From: Methanosarcinales archaeon | Lineage (GTDB): Archaea; Halobacteriota; Syntropharchaeia; Alkanophagales; Methanospirareceae | DNA: 23,156 bases | Reading direction: 5' to 3' | NCBI GenBank assembly: GCA_025464645.1 | Contig: JAODGF010000024.1 | Span: 1 to 23,156 of the forward strand | Part shown: positions 14,919 through 23,110 of the stretch, one piece after another | Numbering within the stretch: position 1 is the first letter of the stretch | Layout of the letters: every line of letters starts with the position of its first letter | Position numbers and translations under genes: made by a program | The notes under the pieces: model-generated | Database searches by the model: none | What the model saw: only the letters and a program-made list of their open reading frames with translations | What the model was told of the DNA's origin: nothing

Positions 14919-15833
14919 TTAATGATGCTCATACTTACTTCTCAATTTTTTCACCTCCTCATGCGTGTGCTCGTGAATATGCAGATGAATGTGTCCTCCA
15001 TTCACCTCCACCGTCCTCGTCAGGTGCTCAATCGCTTCGTCTATTGACAGAGGCAGCTCTTCGCAATTATAGCCAAAACACCTTAACACTTCAAACAGCT
15101 TGAACACCTCAGGAACCTCCAGATTATTCTCCTTTAACAATTCAAAATCCGAAAATATCTTCTGTGACGTGCCTTCTGCAATTATCTTCTTATTCAGGAC
15201 GTATACCCGGTCTGCAAGCTCAGGAACAGCATTTACGTCATGTGTGGCGATCACAATGGTAATCCCATCCCGTTCGTTCAAGTCCTTTACAATTCCTACC
15301 AATTCTGCCCTGCTCCTTGGATCAAGATTAGCAGTGGGCTCGTCAAGCACCAATACCTTAGGCTCCATAGACATGACCGCCGCCAACGCTGCTTTCTTCT
15401 TCTCGCCATAACTGAGATGATGGGGACATCTGTTTTCATAGCCTGAAAGCCTGAGAGCCAAAAGAGCTTTTTTAACTCTCGCACGAACTTCTTTCTCTTT
15501 TAACCCCTGATTCATAGGACCAAAAGCGAGGTCATCGAAAAGCGTAGGCATGAACAATTGGTCATCCGGATCTTGAAAAACAATTCCTACTTCTCTTATT
15601 ATATCTTCTCTTTTCGCCTTATCCACGCCCTTACCAAATACTTCCACTTCTCCATTACTTCCTCGCAGAATTCCGTTAAGGTGCAGCAAAAAAGTTGTTT
15701 TGCCCGCTCCGTTCGGTCCAACTATCGCAACCCTCTCACCCTCATACACCGACATATTCACGTCTTCCAACGCCTTTGTACCATCTGAATACGTGTAACA
15801 GAGGTCTCGCACGGTTATCGCTTCTCTTCTCAA
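14919..15833 (-). CDS. cbiO: ECF-type cobalt/nickel transporter ATPase with His-rich tail (CbiO)
   Basis: Cytoplasmic ATPase of a cobalt/nickel energy-coupling-factor transporter, 304 aa. Motifs: Walker A GPNGAGKT (39-46), FQDPDDQLF (87-95, typical of CbiO/EcfA), signature LSYGE (140-144), Walker B VLVLDEP (160-166) and switch His198. The C-terminus is extended past the usual ~275 aa. It carries six alternating histidines (281-291, HIHLHIHEHTH) and a final His-His, a likely metal-binding tail. Translation starts at TTG 15833 after AGAGAGGT. No CbiM, CbiN or CbiQ partner is encoded in the window, so its membrane components must be elsewhere. It lies 49 bp after cas6 on the same strand, probably by chance. 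Nickel or cobalt would feed F430 or cobamides. Confidence 0.85.
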   Translation of the reverse strand: MRREAITVRDLCYTYSDGTKALEDVNMSVYEGERVAIVGPNGAGKTTFLLHLNGILRGSNGEVEVFGKGVDKAKREDIIREVGIVFQDPDDQLFMPTLFDDLAFGPMNQGLKEKEVRARVKKALLALRLSGYENRCPHHLSYGEKKKAALAAVMSMEPKVLVLDEPTANLDPRSRAELVGIVKDLNERDGITIVIATHDVNAVPELADRVYVLNKKIIAEGTSQKIFSDFELLKENNLEVPEVFKLFEVLRCFGYNCEELPLSIDEAIEHLTRTVEVNGGHIHLHIHEHTHEEVKKLRSKYEHH

Positions 15834-15882
15834 TTGTTTTACCTCTCTCTTCTTATCACAGATATTCTATTTTAATTTAATA

Positions 15883-16779
15883 TTACTTCTTATTATAAAT
15901 TGGCTGCAAGAAACCACAGCCAAAAGAAGAATCGGGTCCGCACCCAATAACAAAACCCACATTTAATAACCATCTCCCGGCATCGTTTATTTCTTTGATG
16001 TCATATTCTATAATCCCGGTATAGCCATCGAACTTCGTCTTGCCGCTGCGGGTAGAACGGCGCTGGAGGTTATGGTAATGTCTTACGTATCTTTTAATTT
16101 CGCCATCGGCAACAAAATCCGGGACTTCTTCTTTGTTTCCGTATTCGTTCACGAATCTGATTAACCTGTTTCGAATCAGTTTCAGTAACGAATGGAATTC
16201 GGGAGGAAAAGAAGGGGCAGTGAAAGGTGTTTTAAAGCCGATGGTTACTGTGTTCGCTCCGTATTTTTGGATTTCAGAAATGTCAATTGACTTTAGATTG
16301 GATAGAGAAATGGTGTTTCCGTCATATATTTGTTTTCCAGAGAGATTGCAGGTTGCAGAACTGATTTCGAATCTGTTGAGGTTGTAATGCCTGAGGGAGC
16401 CCAAGCCCGTTTGTCCTAACAGGCTCACGCCAAGAAGAGCATGTGGCAGGTATCTGCGAAAGTCGCCGAAGAAGAGGATCTCCACGTTCAGGTGTCCATC
16501 AGGTTCAAAGTGCATCGGTCTGCCGAAGAAAGGGGGGATAGAAATAATAGGTTTTGTTGGTGGTGCGTATCCACGTTCGGCTTTTGAGCGCATGTGGGTG
16601 TAATAGAAGAGGCAATCTTCGCGGGATTCGCATTCATTGCAGTCCTTACGCAGGTCAGTGCAGCATGCTCTGCGGAGGTTCTGACCGAAGCCACCACGAA
16701 AAGCCGAGCCCAACCAGTAAGGGAGGTTCGCAGCCGTTGTGAACCGGAGGTGAAGGGTGATTTTTGATAGCGGAAGCAT
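15883..16779 (-). CDS. cas6: CRISPR pre-crRNA endoribonuclease Cas6
   Basis: Predicted RAMP endoribonuclease that cuts pre-crRNA within repeats. The 298-aa protein resembles the PF10040-type Cas6. It has an N-terminal ferredoxin-like start, FRGGFGQNLRRACC, and a Cys cluster (C40, C47, C50, C56) typical of that group and perhaps metal-binding. The C-terminal glycine-rich RAMP loop GPDSSFGCGFL lies at about 282-292. Candidate catalytic histidines occur in RYVRHYHNLQRR, but I cannot pick one without structure. AAGGTG precedes the ATG. It is the last gene of the cas cassette, separated from cas5 by an 85-bp gap, longer than the other junctions, so it may have its own promoter. Its target repeat is not in the window. 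Confidence 0.82.
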   Translation of the reverse strand: MLPLSKITLHLRFTTAANLPYWLGSAFRGGFGQNLRRACCTDLRKDCNECESREDCLFYYTHMRSKAERGYAPPTKPIISIPPFFGRPMHFEPDGHLNVEILFFGDFRRYLPHALLGVSLLGQTGLGSLRHYNLNRFEISSATCNLSGKQIYDGNTISLSNLKSIDISEIQKYGANTVTIGFKTPFTAPSFPPEFHSLLKLIRNRLIRFVNEYGNKEEVPDFVADGEIKRYVRHYHNLQRRSTRSGKTKFDGYTGIIEYDIKEINDAGRWLLNVGFVIGCGPDSSFGCGFLQPIYNKK

Positions 16780-16864
16780 TTTTAAACACCTTATTTTGTT
16801 CTTGATTTAATTTTTTGGCATTTCTATGTAACCAGTGAAGACAGATAAAATGGGCGCATAAGCC

Positions 16865-17611
16865 TTACATAGTACCTACTATCGGATTGATGCTCTTGTC
16901 CCATTTATTCTCACATAATTTCAGCAGCTCTGCATCAAAATTAGCACCATTAATAGTTATCACTTCTATCTCCTTTTTTAGGTATATCCCGGTCTTCTTA
17001 ATCAAATGCTCAGAAAGTATAGGAGAATAAGGCAATAAAACCCTATAATATTTCTGTGCCCTATAATTCTCTTTTTTACCAAATACATAGTGCAATGGCA
17101 ATATATGAGGCATACCAACTCCTTCATGAGATAAACAGAAAAGCAATGTATTACTTTTATCAATTTTTGCATCATAGACCTTTATATCCCGGATAACTGC
17201 TGGAAACTGATTTGTCGTTAACAGAACTATATCGCCAACAGTCTTTTTCAATAAGGGCAGATAATCATCTACATACTCATCTAATACGATAGCATAAGCA
17301 TCTATTTTATCGCTGTGTGCTACTTCAATTTCGTGTCTGTCGGTAAATATTGGTCTATCTTTCTTTTGAAGATTGATTTTCACAATTCTTTCCATGTCTA
17401 AACTTAAACCGATGTCGCTCCTTGGAAAACCACCCAGGGCAATTATTTTTCTGTAACTTGTTCTGTGGGCACTCGTATTCAATAAATTTTGGATTATTCC
17501 AAATAAAACAGTAGGGGGAATAACAGGATAAGTTCTTTCAACTCTATACGTAGCAGGATTTCGTATGTGCCAGCCATGTGTAGGCTCTAATATGATTTTA
17601 ACCGCTTTCAT
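16865..17611 (-). CDS. cas5: Cas5-family Cascade subunit
   Basis: RAMP protein of 248 aa expected to cap the 5' handle of crRNA in the type I effector complex. The N-terminal pattern is that of Cas5: a first beta strand KAVKIILEP, an Arg-rich loop RNPATYRVERTYP, and PPTVLFGII starting helix 1 (about 32-40). The rest is poorly conserved, as usual. It does not obviously begin like cyanobacterial Csc1, so I keep the general name. It starts 13 bp after the cas7 stop, within the cassette. Confidence in Cas5 comes from both the N-terminus and its position between cas7 and cas6. Confidence 0.78.
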   Translation of the reverse strand: MKAVKIILEPTHGWHIRNPATYRVERTYPVIPPTVLFGIIQNLLNTSAHRTSYRKIIALGGFPRSDIGLSLDMERIVKINLQKKDRPIFTDRHEIEVAHSDKIDAYAIVLDEYVDDYLPLLKKTVGDIVLLTTNQFPAVIRDIKVYDAKIDKSNTLLFCLSHEGVGMPHILPLHYVFGKKENYRAQKYYRVLLPYSPILSEHLIKKTGIYLKKEIEVITINGANFDAELLKLCENKWDKSINPIVGTM

Positions 17612-17624
17612 ATTCTTAAATAAC

Positions 17625-18569
17625 TTATTCTGCCTCTTCTTTCTCTTTCTCCTCCTTCTTTGGCGTTAATGTGACTTTAACGTCTTTAATATGCCCTCTC
17701 GTGATTAAATACTGCGATATGTCTTTTTCTTTTACAATTTCTATTTTATCTGGGTTACCCTGCTCCAAAGAAGTTTGTATCTGTTTTGCTTTATTTTCTA
17801 AATCCTGTACCACCTCATTCACTTCGCTTTTAGTTAAATCCGGGGAGACCATAACATCAGCAGGCAGGTTCTGCACTTCAGATACGATTAGCAACAAAGG
17901 TGTAAATCTTGCATCATGCCTCGCAGTCATGGGTGTAAATTGGAAAGTCTGATTTGTTAATACTGCCCTCATACCATACCAAAAGGCATCTTTAACCTGT
18001 TCCTCATTCTCAAAAACAACTTCATACATCGTTTTGCGACCTGTAAAAGTCAAATAAGTGGTTCCTACTAAATGAGTTCCTGCTCTTACTCGCTCATAGG
18101 TAAAAGGTTGTGGACTGCCACCTTTTGATAACGACGGAGATTTCAGCATACTCTCCTGTAAACCTATAATACAATCGTCTGCGCTTTCGACGCTCACCAT
18201 ATCACTGAAACTTACTAATGAACTATGCATGGCATTTTTTTCTATCTCAGTAGGCCAGTTTTTCACCATCACAAATCCATGCAATGCACACGCTAAACAC
18301 CGTCCACATGCTCTTACTGTTGGATCGCATTGTGTTTCATCTTTTCCCAAGTAGTCCAGTATTGCATGCCTGTGCTGTGCCTTTATGCTATTTCCGCTTC
18401 GCTTTGCCTTTTCAATACCATTGTATAAAGACATCCTCTTATGAATTCCACCTGTCTCTTCCACAATATTTTCGTTCAAAGGTGCTTCGTTCTCTAACCT
18501 TACAAGATATGTTACTCCTATCCTTTTTGTTTCGAACTCCTTCCCATTCTTCTGTTTAATCAAGCTCAT
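17625..18569 (-). CDS. cas7: Cas7-family backbone subunit, Csc2-like
   Basis: Predicted to polymerise along the crRNA spacer as the Cascade backbone, 314 aa. A CGRCLACALHG motif (88-98, with Cys81 nearby) and the following SSLVSFSDMVSVESA resemble the zinc-binding thumb region of type I-D Csc2 and of Csm3-type RAMPs. They do not resemble DevR/Cst2 or Csa2. Later segments YERVRAGTHLVGTTYLTF and AVLTNQTFQFTPMTARHDAR fit a RAMP core with an RNA-contacting loop. The C-terminus is a charged Lys/Glu tail. The ATG overlaps the stop of the large-subunit gene (ATGA). Subtype assignment to I-D is tentative. Confidence 0.78.
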   Translation of the reverse strand: MSLIKQKNGKEFETKRIGVTYLVRLENEAPLNENIVEETGGIHKRMSLYNGIEKAKRSGNSIKAQHRHAILDYLGKDETQCDPTVRACGRCLACALHGFVMVKNWPTEIEKNAMHSSLVSFSDMVSVESADDCIIGLQESMLKSPSLSKGGSPQPFTYERVRAGTHLVGTTYLTFTGRKTMYEVVFENEEQVKDAFWYGMRAVLTNQTFQFTPMTARHDARFTPLLLIVSEVQNLPADVMVSPDLTKSEVNEVVQDLENKAKQIQTSLEQGNPDKIEIVKEKDISQYLITRGHIKDVKVTLTPKKEEKEKEEAE

Positions 18570-20164
18570 TCTACCACCTCTTTATTTCCTTTACTTCTCT
18601 GTCTAATTCTAAAAGTATAACCAAGTTCCTCGATTGTTTCCTTGTGATACCGTTCCTTATCGCTCCGATAAATAAAAGTGTTGGCAAACATTCTCATGTA
18701 TCTCACCATTTCCTTTAGTTGTTGAGGATTGCAGGCGTTTAGAGCCTTACTAAACGTGGAAAGAAACTCTTCAGGTTCTCCAATACTGCTCAATAAGTAG
18801 CTCTTTCCATTGTTTGTCACATCAGCTAAAAACTCCCGTATCTTCTTTGTTTTCTCTCCTTTTGGAATTGAGTTAAACAATGCCATCGGAGAATTAATTG
18901 CTTGGTCAGGTTTTTTTCCTTCTGTTCGGAACTGTTGAGCTCTTTCTGCTACAAAAAATGTGCTTATCCTCACAAGCGGATTGTCCCATTCGTATTCATC
19001 CATATCCCGTATCGCATCGGGGGTTTTAAAATATTCTACTTTCATTTTTCCGTCTCCCAGCACCTTCATTACTATATCGAAGTTTTCTTTCGTTTGTGTG
19101 AAGAACTCACACCATGCTTTATCCTTCCCCCTCATTATATATAAATATGTAGCATCACTTAACGCACGAGGAAAAGAACCTAATTTTGCACCGGCATCAG
19201 CATAAACAAGATTTCTTGGGAAGTGTCTATTGATATCAACCGCAAACTCTGCAATTTTTCGCACTTTTTCTGAACTAATAGCGTTCTCAGTGACAAAACC
19301 ACCCTGCCCTGTGGCTGATTGCGTGTAAATCATCAAATCCAAATTCCCTCCTGCAACTATCTTGGCAATAATAGGTTGTGCCCTGAATGAATTGAAGATA
19401 TAGTCGGTAGATGTTTTACCAGTCGCTCTAACTCTAAAAATGCCTAAAAGATTGAGATATCTTTCTATCTCCTCAATAACCGCGGGCTCAGTAGTGTTTA
19501 TCTTAAACTTAGGGATAACAACATAACGTGTTTGCCTACCTTTGCCAGTAATATTTATTCTCCAAAGGGATTGCAAATTACTAATCAAGCCGAGCACAGA
19601 AGCGCAGCGAACACAACCTTTTAGTTGTTCATATTGTCCCAAAGGCTTCCAGCATTTATCTGATACGAGGCTTATTCTTTCTGTAATGTCCGATTTTTTA
19701 CCGTTTACTAAGCCACAGACGGAGCATACGGTACCAGTTTCGGTATCTGCCTGGACACAACGATAATCCTTGATATTCTCCTTTATTTCATTCAGTGTGG
19801 TAATATGCCCAGCAAATAGCTTTTCTCTCATATCTGAGAGTTTTACGTTTTCAGTTGGTTCAAAAATACTTCTGGTGAAATCGTCTAACTTTTTAGCTTT
19901 TTTAGCAATGTCCACCTTCCCACGACTGAGCATCTTTGTGGTGTAGTGATAGCACCCCAAGGTATCCCTAAATAGTCTATCTATGTATTTATTAAAATGC
20001 GAGTCTAAATCAACGGTACTATCAACTTCTGCCTCCATGTTATTCAAGTCAACACTCTTTACGGGAATGCCATCATCCCTTAAAAAAGAGAGAAAATCGA
20101 CTGTAAACAACTGAGATATTGTTCTCCCCTCTTGATATTGCAAATTTGGAAACGCCAATCTCAT
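18566..20164 (-). CDS. Type I CRISPR large subunit with zinc finger (Cas8-like or HD-less Cas10d-like)
   Basis: The position fixes this as the Cascade large subunit: after the HD nuclease and before cas7, with ATGA overlaps on both sides. At 532 aa it has a central treble-clef-like zinc finger (CSVC 147-150, CVRC 184-187, extra Cys171). The C-terminal ~150 residues look helical (MVRYMRMFANTFIYRS and neighbours), like a fused small subunit. I see no GGDD-type palm motif. The zinc finger, gene order and Csc2-like neighbour suggest a relative of Cas10d whose HD domain is encoded separately. Cas8a or Cas8b remain possible. It would recognise the PAM and recruit Cas3, by analogy. Confidence 0.7.
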   Translation of the reverse strand: MRLAFPNLQYQEGRTISQLFTVDFLSFLRDDGIPVKSVDLNNMEAEVDSTVDLDSHFNKYIDRLFRDTLGCYHYTTKMLSRGKVDIAKKAKKLDDFTRSIFEPTENVKLSDMREKLFAGHITTLNEIKENIKDYRCVQADTETGTVCSVCGLVNGKKSDITERISLVSDKCWKPLGQYEQLKGCVRCASVLGLISNLQSLWRINITGKGRQTRYVVIPKFKINTTEPAVIEEIERYLNLLGIFRVRATGKTSTDYIFNSFRAQPIIAKIVAGGNLDLMIYTQSATGQGGFVTENAISSEKVRKIAEFAVDINRHFPRNLVYADAGAKLGSFPRALSDATYLYIMRGKDKAWCEFFTQTKENFDIVMKVLGDGKMKVEYFKTPDAIRDMDEYEWDNPLVRISTFFVAERAQQFRTEGKKPDQAINSPMALFNSIPKGEKTKKIREFLADVTNNGKSYLLSSIGEPEEFLSTFSKALNACNPQQLKEMVRYMRMFANTFIYRSDKERYHKETIEELGYTFRIRQRSKGNKEVVE

Positions 20165-20958
20165 TTTGTCCCCCTCTTAACATACTTGACGAAGCAGTCA
20201 ATTGGTTTTAAGATATGAATTTTAATATCGCTATCATCACTATAAACTTTCTCGAATTCGATTTCGCTGCTCTTCAGATTGACGGTAGAAAGTTCTTTGC
20301 TTAAATCTGTTATCCCAGCTTCGTATAATGAATTTTTTGCATAATTTTTGTCAAAGTAGCGGGCAAAAACTGTTTCTGTGGTATAACTCGCCAGGATATC
20401 AATTGTGCGTAAAATATCGACGAGTTTTAGCGCTTCCAAAAATGTCTTGTCAATCTTTTTTTCTCTGGGTGTTTTTAATATGCTCAGCCATATCTTGGAA
20501 AGAGCTTCCATTCTTGTGTGTTCTGCAATATATCGCTCTATCATTACCGCTGATATATCATCATCTATAATCGTTTGGTGATGCATTAAAATTGCAAGTA
20601 TTTGAGGTAGAAATATCTTCTGTCCTTCAATAGTCGCCCATGAAGTTAGTGGATTCTCCCTATTAATTTCTGGGTCACCTTCTAACCATTTTATAAATGC
20701 AAGATATTCATGGCGAATATATTGCTGAGACTTGCTTCCTTTAATTTTATCTTGAAATTCTATGCCTCTCTTTCCAATATCGTGTATTTCAACCATCACT
20801 TCAACATATTCAAAAGAATATTTGGATTTGAGCATGTTCATAACTGGCTTGACAAATGCTACCGAGGCGTTAACATGACTCTCATACGTTTCAAGATAAT
20901 CACCATGCGTTTTTGAATAACATTCACCCGGCGGCAGCAGTTTATACACATCATCCAT
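20161..20958 (-). CDS. Stand-alone HD nuclease Cas3''
   Basis: HD-superfamily nuclease expected to degrade target DNA together with the separate helicase. The 265-aa product keeps the Cas3-type metal ligands: ESHV with His28, EIHDIGK with His59-Asp60 near 58-63, RHEYLA with His83, and MHHQ with His126-His127. The catalytic centre therefore looks intact. It has no helicase part. The start overlaps the cas3' stop by 8 bp (ATGGATGA), and its stop overlaps the large-subunit ATG (ATGA). Separate HD and helicase proteins are typical of type I-A; in I-D the HD domain is usually the N-terminus of Cas10d. Here it directly precedes the large subunit in the same order as that fusion. Confidence 0.85.
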   Translation of the reverse strand: MDDVYKLLPPGECYSKTHGDYLETYESHVNASVAFVKPVMNMLKSKYSFEYVEVMVEIHDIGKRGIEFQDKIKGSKSQQYIRHEYLAFIKWLEGDPEINRENPLTSWATIEGQKIFLPQILAILMHHQTIIDDDISAVMIERYIAEHTRMEALSKIWLSILKTPREKKIDKTFLEALKLVDILRTIDILASYTTETVFARYFDKNYAKNSLYEAGITDLSKELSTVNLKSSEIEFEKVYSDDSDIKIHILKPIDCFVKYVKRGTK

Positions 20959-22519
20959 TTTTCACCACTCCCAAAGTTTCATCATAGTTGATATTAATAC
21001 CCTTTTTGGGAACTGCAATTGACCATGCAAAATGGGCTTTTGTTTGTTCAACTTCTATTTTCCTTTTCTCTTCATTATATCGTGCCTCATAAAAGGTAAA
21101 GATGTCATTCAATTCTTTTTGCTTAGCTTTTGGTGGGAGTTTTTGGTTGATAGTGTTCAATACTCCATACAAAAATCGTAAATCAACTCTTACGGTGTTA
21201 TCCAAAGGATTAGGACCTTTCGGTTTATCATCTCCAAAGTGGAGGTATATCGGTGTTGAATCGCGTGCAGGTAAATTAACCCATGCATCACCAAAGGCGG
21301 ATAATGAGGTAAACGCATTCAAAATTATACCTCGTGCTTTAGCTTCAGCCGCACCTACTAATTGAGGCGGGAGGACGCAGTTTACGAGTTTTCTCTCCAG
21401 GTCATGATTGTAATCAGTGTGGTGTAAAATTTCCAACAAAGGGTCGATTTCAGCATTAGAATATGGCAAAACTTTATCGCTTTTTGAGAACAAAATATAA
21501 ATGCTCCCGTATTCACCTCTTCTACGAGCACAACGACCAATCCTTTGAACTAATGAGTCACCGGGAGCAATTTCTGTTATTAAGCTCGGGACACTAATGT
21601 CTAAGCCAGCTTCTACGACCTGAGTGGCAACGATAAATCCATTCCCTTTTTTCAAAATATCTGATATCCTTTTCTCACGGTTATCTCGATCATCAGGGGT
21701 GAATCGGCTGTGCAAGAGTAAAACATTAGGATTTGTGCTCTCCAATTCTTTAAATACATTCTGGGCTTTTTCAACAGTGTTGCAAACAATCATCGCTTTT
21801 TTAATGTCGTTTCTGTTGATAATCTCTTTAATTTTGTCCGCAATTTCACTTTTATCTTTGAATTCCACGATTTCTTTGATTCTTTTGTTACCTACAAAGT
21901 TCATCCATTCTTTATCTGGAACTGAAATACGATAATAACCATTTTGAAGCCCTAAAAATCTTATCATTCCATTGTTCAATGTCGCTGTCATTACTATATG
22001 GTGTGCGCCTCCTTCTCGTAGTAATTCCAATGTGTAGCGCATAAGCGTGTGAGTGTAATCATCATACATGTGGGCTTCGTCAAAAACGGTAGTAGAGTTA
22101 AGGATTCGTGCTGTGGGCAAATCTCTGTATCTTTTAGGAGTTAATGCACAACGATACAAGCGAGAGATGTAACTGTCCAGCGTTGTAAATATAATATCGT
22201 AAGCGTAAAGTGTAGTCTCTCGTTCGTCACCGTAATCCGCCGCGATACTAAGTTGATTGCGGTCTGCAAACGATTTATCCTCAAGTTTAACGCATTTATA
22301 ATTAAGATTTTTGAGAATTTTTGTAACATCTTCCTTTATACTCTTCAAAAGCGTTGTAGTGGGCAAAACATAGATCAAATGCCCGGTTGGTCTTTCTTGC
22401 AGCCAGTTATAGATCGCTGCGAGCGTTTTCCCGCTTCCACAAGGGGCTAATAGTAGTGTATTTTCACAGTTCTTCATGGGTTCAAGCATCGCTTTTTGGT
22501 GGTTGTATAGCTCATACAT
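20951..22519 (-). CDS. cas3: CRISPR helicase Cas3' (no HD domain)
   Basis: Superfamily-2 DNA helicase that unwinds target DNA after Cascade binding, 522 aa. Motifs: Walker A APCGSGKT (25-32), DEAH box (147-150), MTATL (177-181), LLHSRF (268-273), ATQVVEAGLDIS (298-309) and QRIGRCARR (325-333). These are characteristic of Cas3 rather than of general SF2 enzymes. The N-terminus begins directly with NHQKAM, so no HD nuclease domain is fused; it is the next gene. First gene of the cassette. The ATG at 22519 lies about 25 bp from a TATA-like palindrome (22539-22548), implying a leaderless mRNA. All helicase motifs are intact. Confidence 0.9.
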   Translation of the reverse strand: MYELYNHQKAMLEPMKNCENTLLLAPCGSGKTLAAIYNWLQERPTGHLIYVLPTTTLLKSIKEDVTKILKNLNYKCVKLEDKSFADRNQLSIAADYGDERETTLYAYDIIFTTLDSYISRLYRCALTPKRYRDLPTARILNSTTVFDEAHMYDDYTHTLMRYTLELLREGGAHHIVMTATLNNGMIRFLGLQNGYYRISVPDKEWMNFVGNKRIKEIVEFKDKSEIADKIKEIINRNDIKKAMIVCNTVEKAQNVFKELESTNPNVLLLHSRFTPDDRDNREKRISDILKKGNGFIVATQVVEAGLDISVPSLITEIAPGDSLVQRIGRCARRRGEYGSIYILFSKSDKVLPYSNAEIDPLLEILHHTDYNHDLERKLVNCVLPPQLVGAAEAKARGIILNAFTSLSAFGDAWVNLPARDSTPIYLHFGDDKPKGPNPLDNTVRVDLRFLYGVLNTINQKLPPKAKQKELNDIFTFYEARYNEEKRKIEVEQTKAHFAWSIAVPKKGININYDETLGVVKNG

Positions 22520-22538
22520 TTTTCGCTTCCCTTACCAA

Positions 22539-22548
22539 CATATATATC
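22539..22548. promoter_or_regulatory. Symmetric TATA box shared by cas3' and the cas2 remnant
   Basis: CATATATATC is centred near 22544, 25 bp from the cas3' ATG (22519) and 27 bp from the cas2-remnant ATG (22571). Both distances suit leaderless transcripts from one bidirectional TATA element. The A/T-rich flank 22549-22563 would act as BRE-side sequence for cas3'. Confidence 0.45.
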
Positions 22549-22570
22549 ATTTAAATTAAAACTTTCCTTT

Positions 22571-22758
22571 ATGCAAACCTCATAATATACGACATCGCGG
22601 CAGACAAACCGAGGACAAAATTAGCGAAACACCTTCTGCGATACGGGCTCAAGCGGATACAATACAGTGGCTTCGTTGGCGAATTGAACGTGCATGACCG
22701 CATATTACTGACAAAAGAAGTGGGCAAATATGTAGTAGGCGAACGAGACAGCATATAT
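22571..22758 (+). pseudogene. cas2: cas2, frameshifted at the 5' end and truncated at the 3' end
   Basis: Reading the frame that starts at 22579 gives LIIYDIAADKPRTKLAKHLL, then YGLKRIQYSGFVGEL and ending ERDSIY. This is the unmistakable N-terminal two-thirds of Cas2, the adaptation protein that pairs with Cas1. The only sensible start, ATG 22571 (M-Q-T...), is in another frame. Adding one base in the third codon restores a perfect MQTLIIYDI start, so a 1-nt deletion near 22577-22579 is likely. Homology stops at about 22758, and the frame then runs into unrelated codons and TGA at 22777. The last ~25 residues of Cas2 are missing. No stop occurs inside the conserved part, so decay looks recent. 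Confidence 0.8.
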
Positions 22759-22760
22759 AG

Positions 22761-23063
22761 AGTATGGTGCTGGACTTGATGGAAGAGTTCAGGCAGCAGA
22801 TAGTGGATAAAAGTGTTATGGCATTGGTTGCGAAGAGAGTGGTTACGCAAAGCGATTTCACGATGCAAGAAGGTTTATGCAAGCTGTCGAATTCTGCGAG
22901 AAAGGCGTTGATAACAGATATTCTGGAGAAGTTCGAGAGTTATGTGCGTGTAGGCGAGATAAAGATGCGGTGGTCAGATTTGATTTTGCATCAGGCGAGG
23001 AACATTGCGAAGTATCTGCGGGGTGAGATAGCGAAGTATGAGGGATTCTATTTGCGATGGTGA
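22761..23063 (+). pseudogene. cas1: cas1, C-terminal fragment fused to truncated cas2
   Basis: From the Ser codon at 22761 and the ATG at 22764 the frame encodes MVLDLMEEFRQQIVDK and continues to the normal Cas1 end, HQARNIAKYLRGEIAKYEG...W. That is the last ~100 residues of the Cas1 integrase, which is normally about 320 aa. A stop (TAG 22758-22760) lies immediately upstream, so no longer Cas1 exists here. Part of the catalytic domain and the entire N-terminal beta domain are lost. A 99-aa peptide could be made from 22764 but could not integrate spacers. The junction with cas2 is within a few bases of 22758-22761. Confidence 0.82.
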
Positions 23064-23096
23064 TTGAAAAATCCCAAATCACAAGCAAATTCTGGT

Positions 23097-23110
23097 GAAA
23101 GTTTTTTATA
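23097..23110 (+). promoter_or_regulatory. Possible BRE/TATA promoter at the right edge
   Basis: GAAAG followed by TTTTTTATA resembles an archaeal BRE plus TATA box, 33 bp after the cas1 fragment stop. Expected transcription start is near 23135. No start codon with an open frame is visible before the window ends, so its gene (or an array leader) lies outside. Confidence 0.35.

Noticed and set aside
15834..15882. cbiO as part of the cas operon
   Set aside because: The strand is the same and the gap only 49 bp, but no functional link between CbiO and type I interference is known, so co-transcription is possible and a shared role is not claimed.
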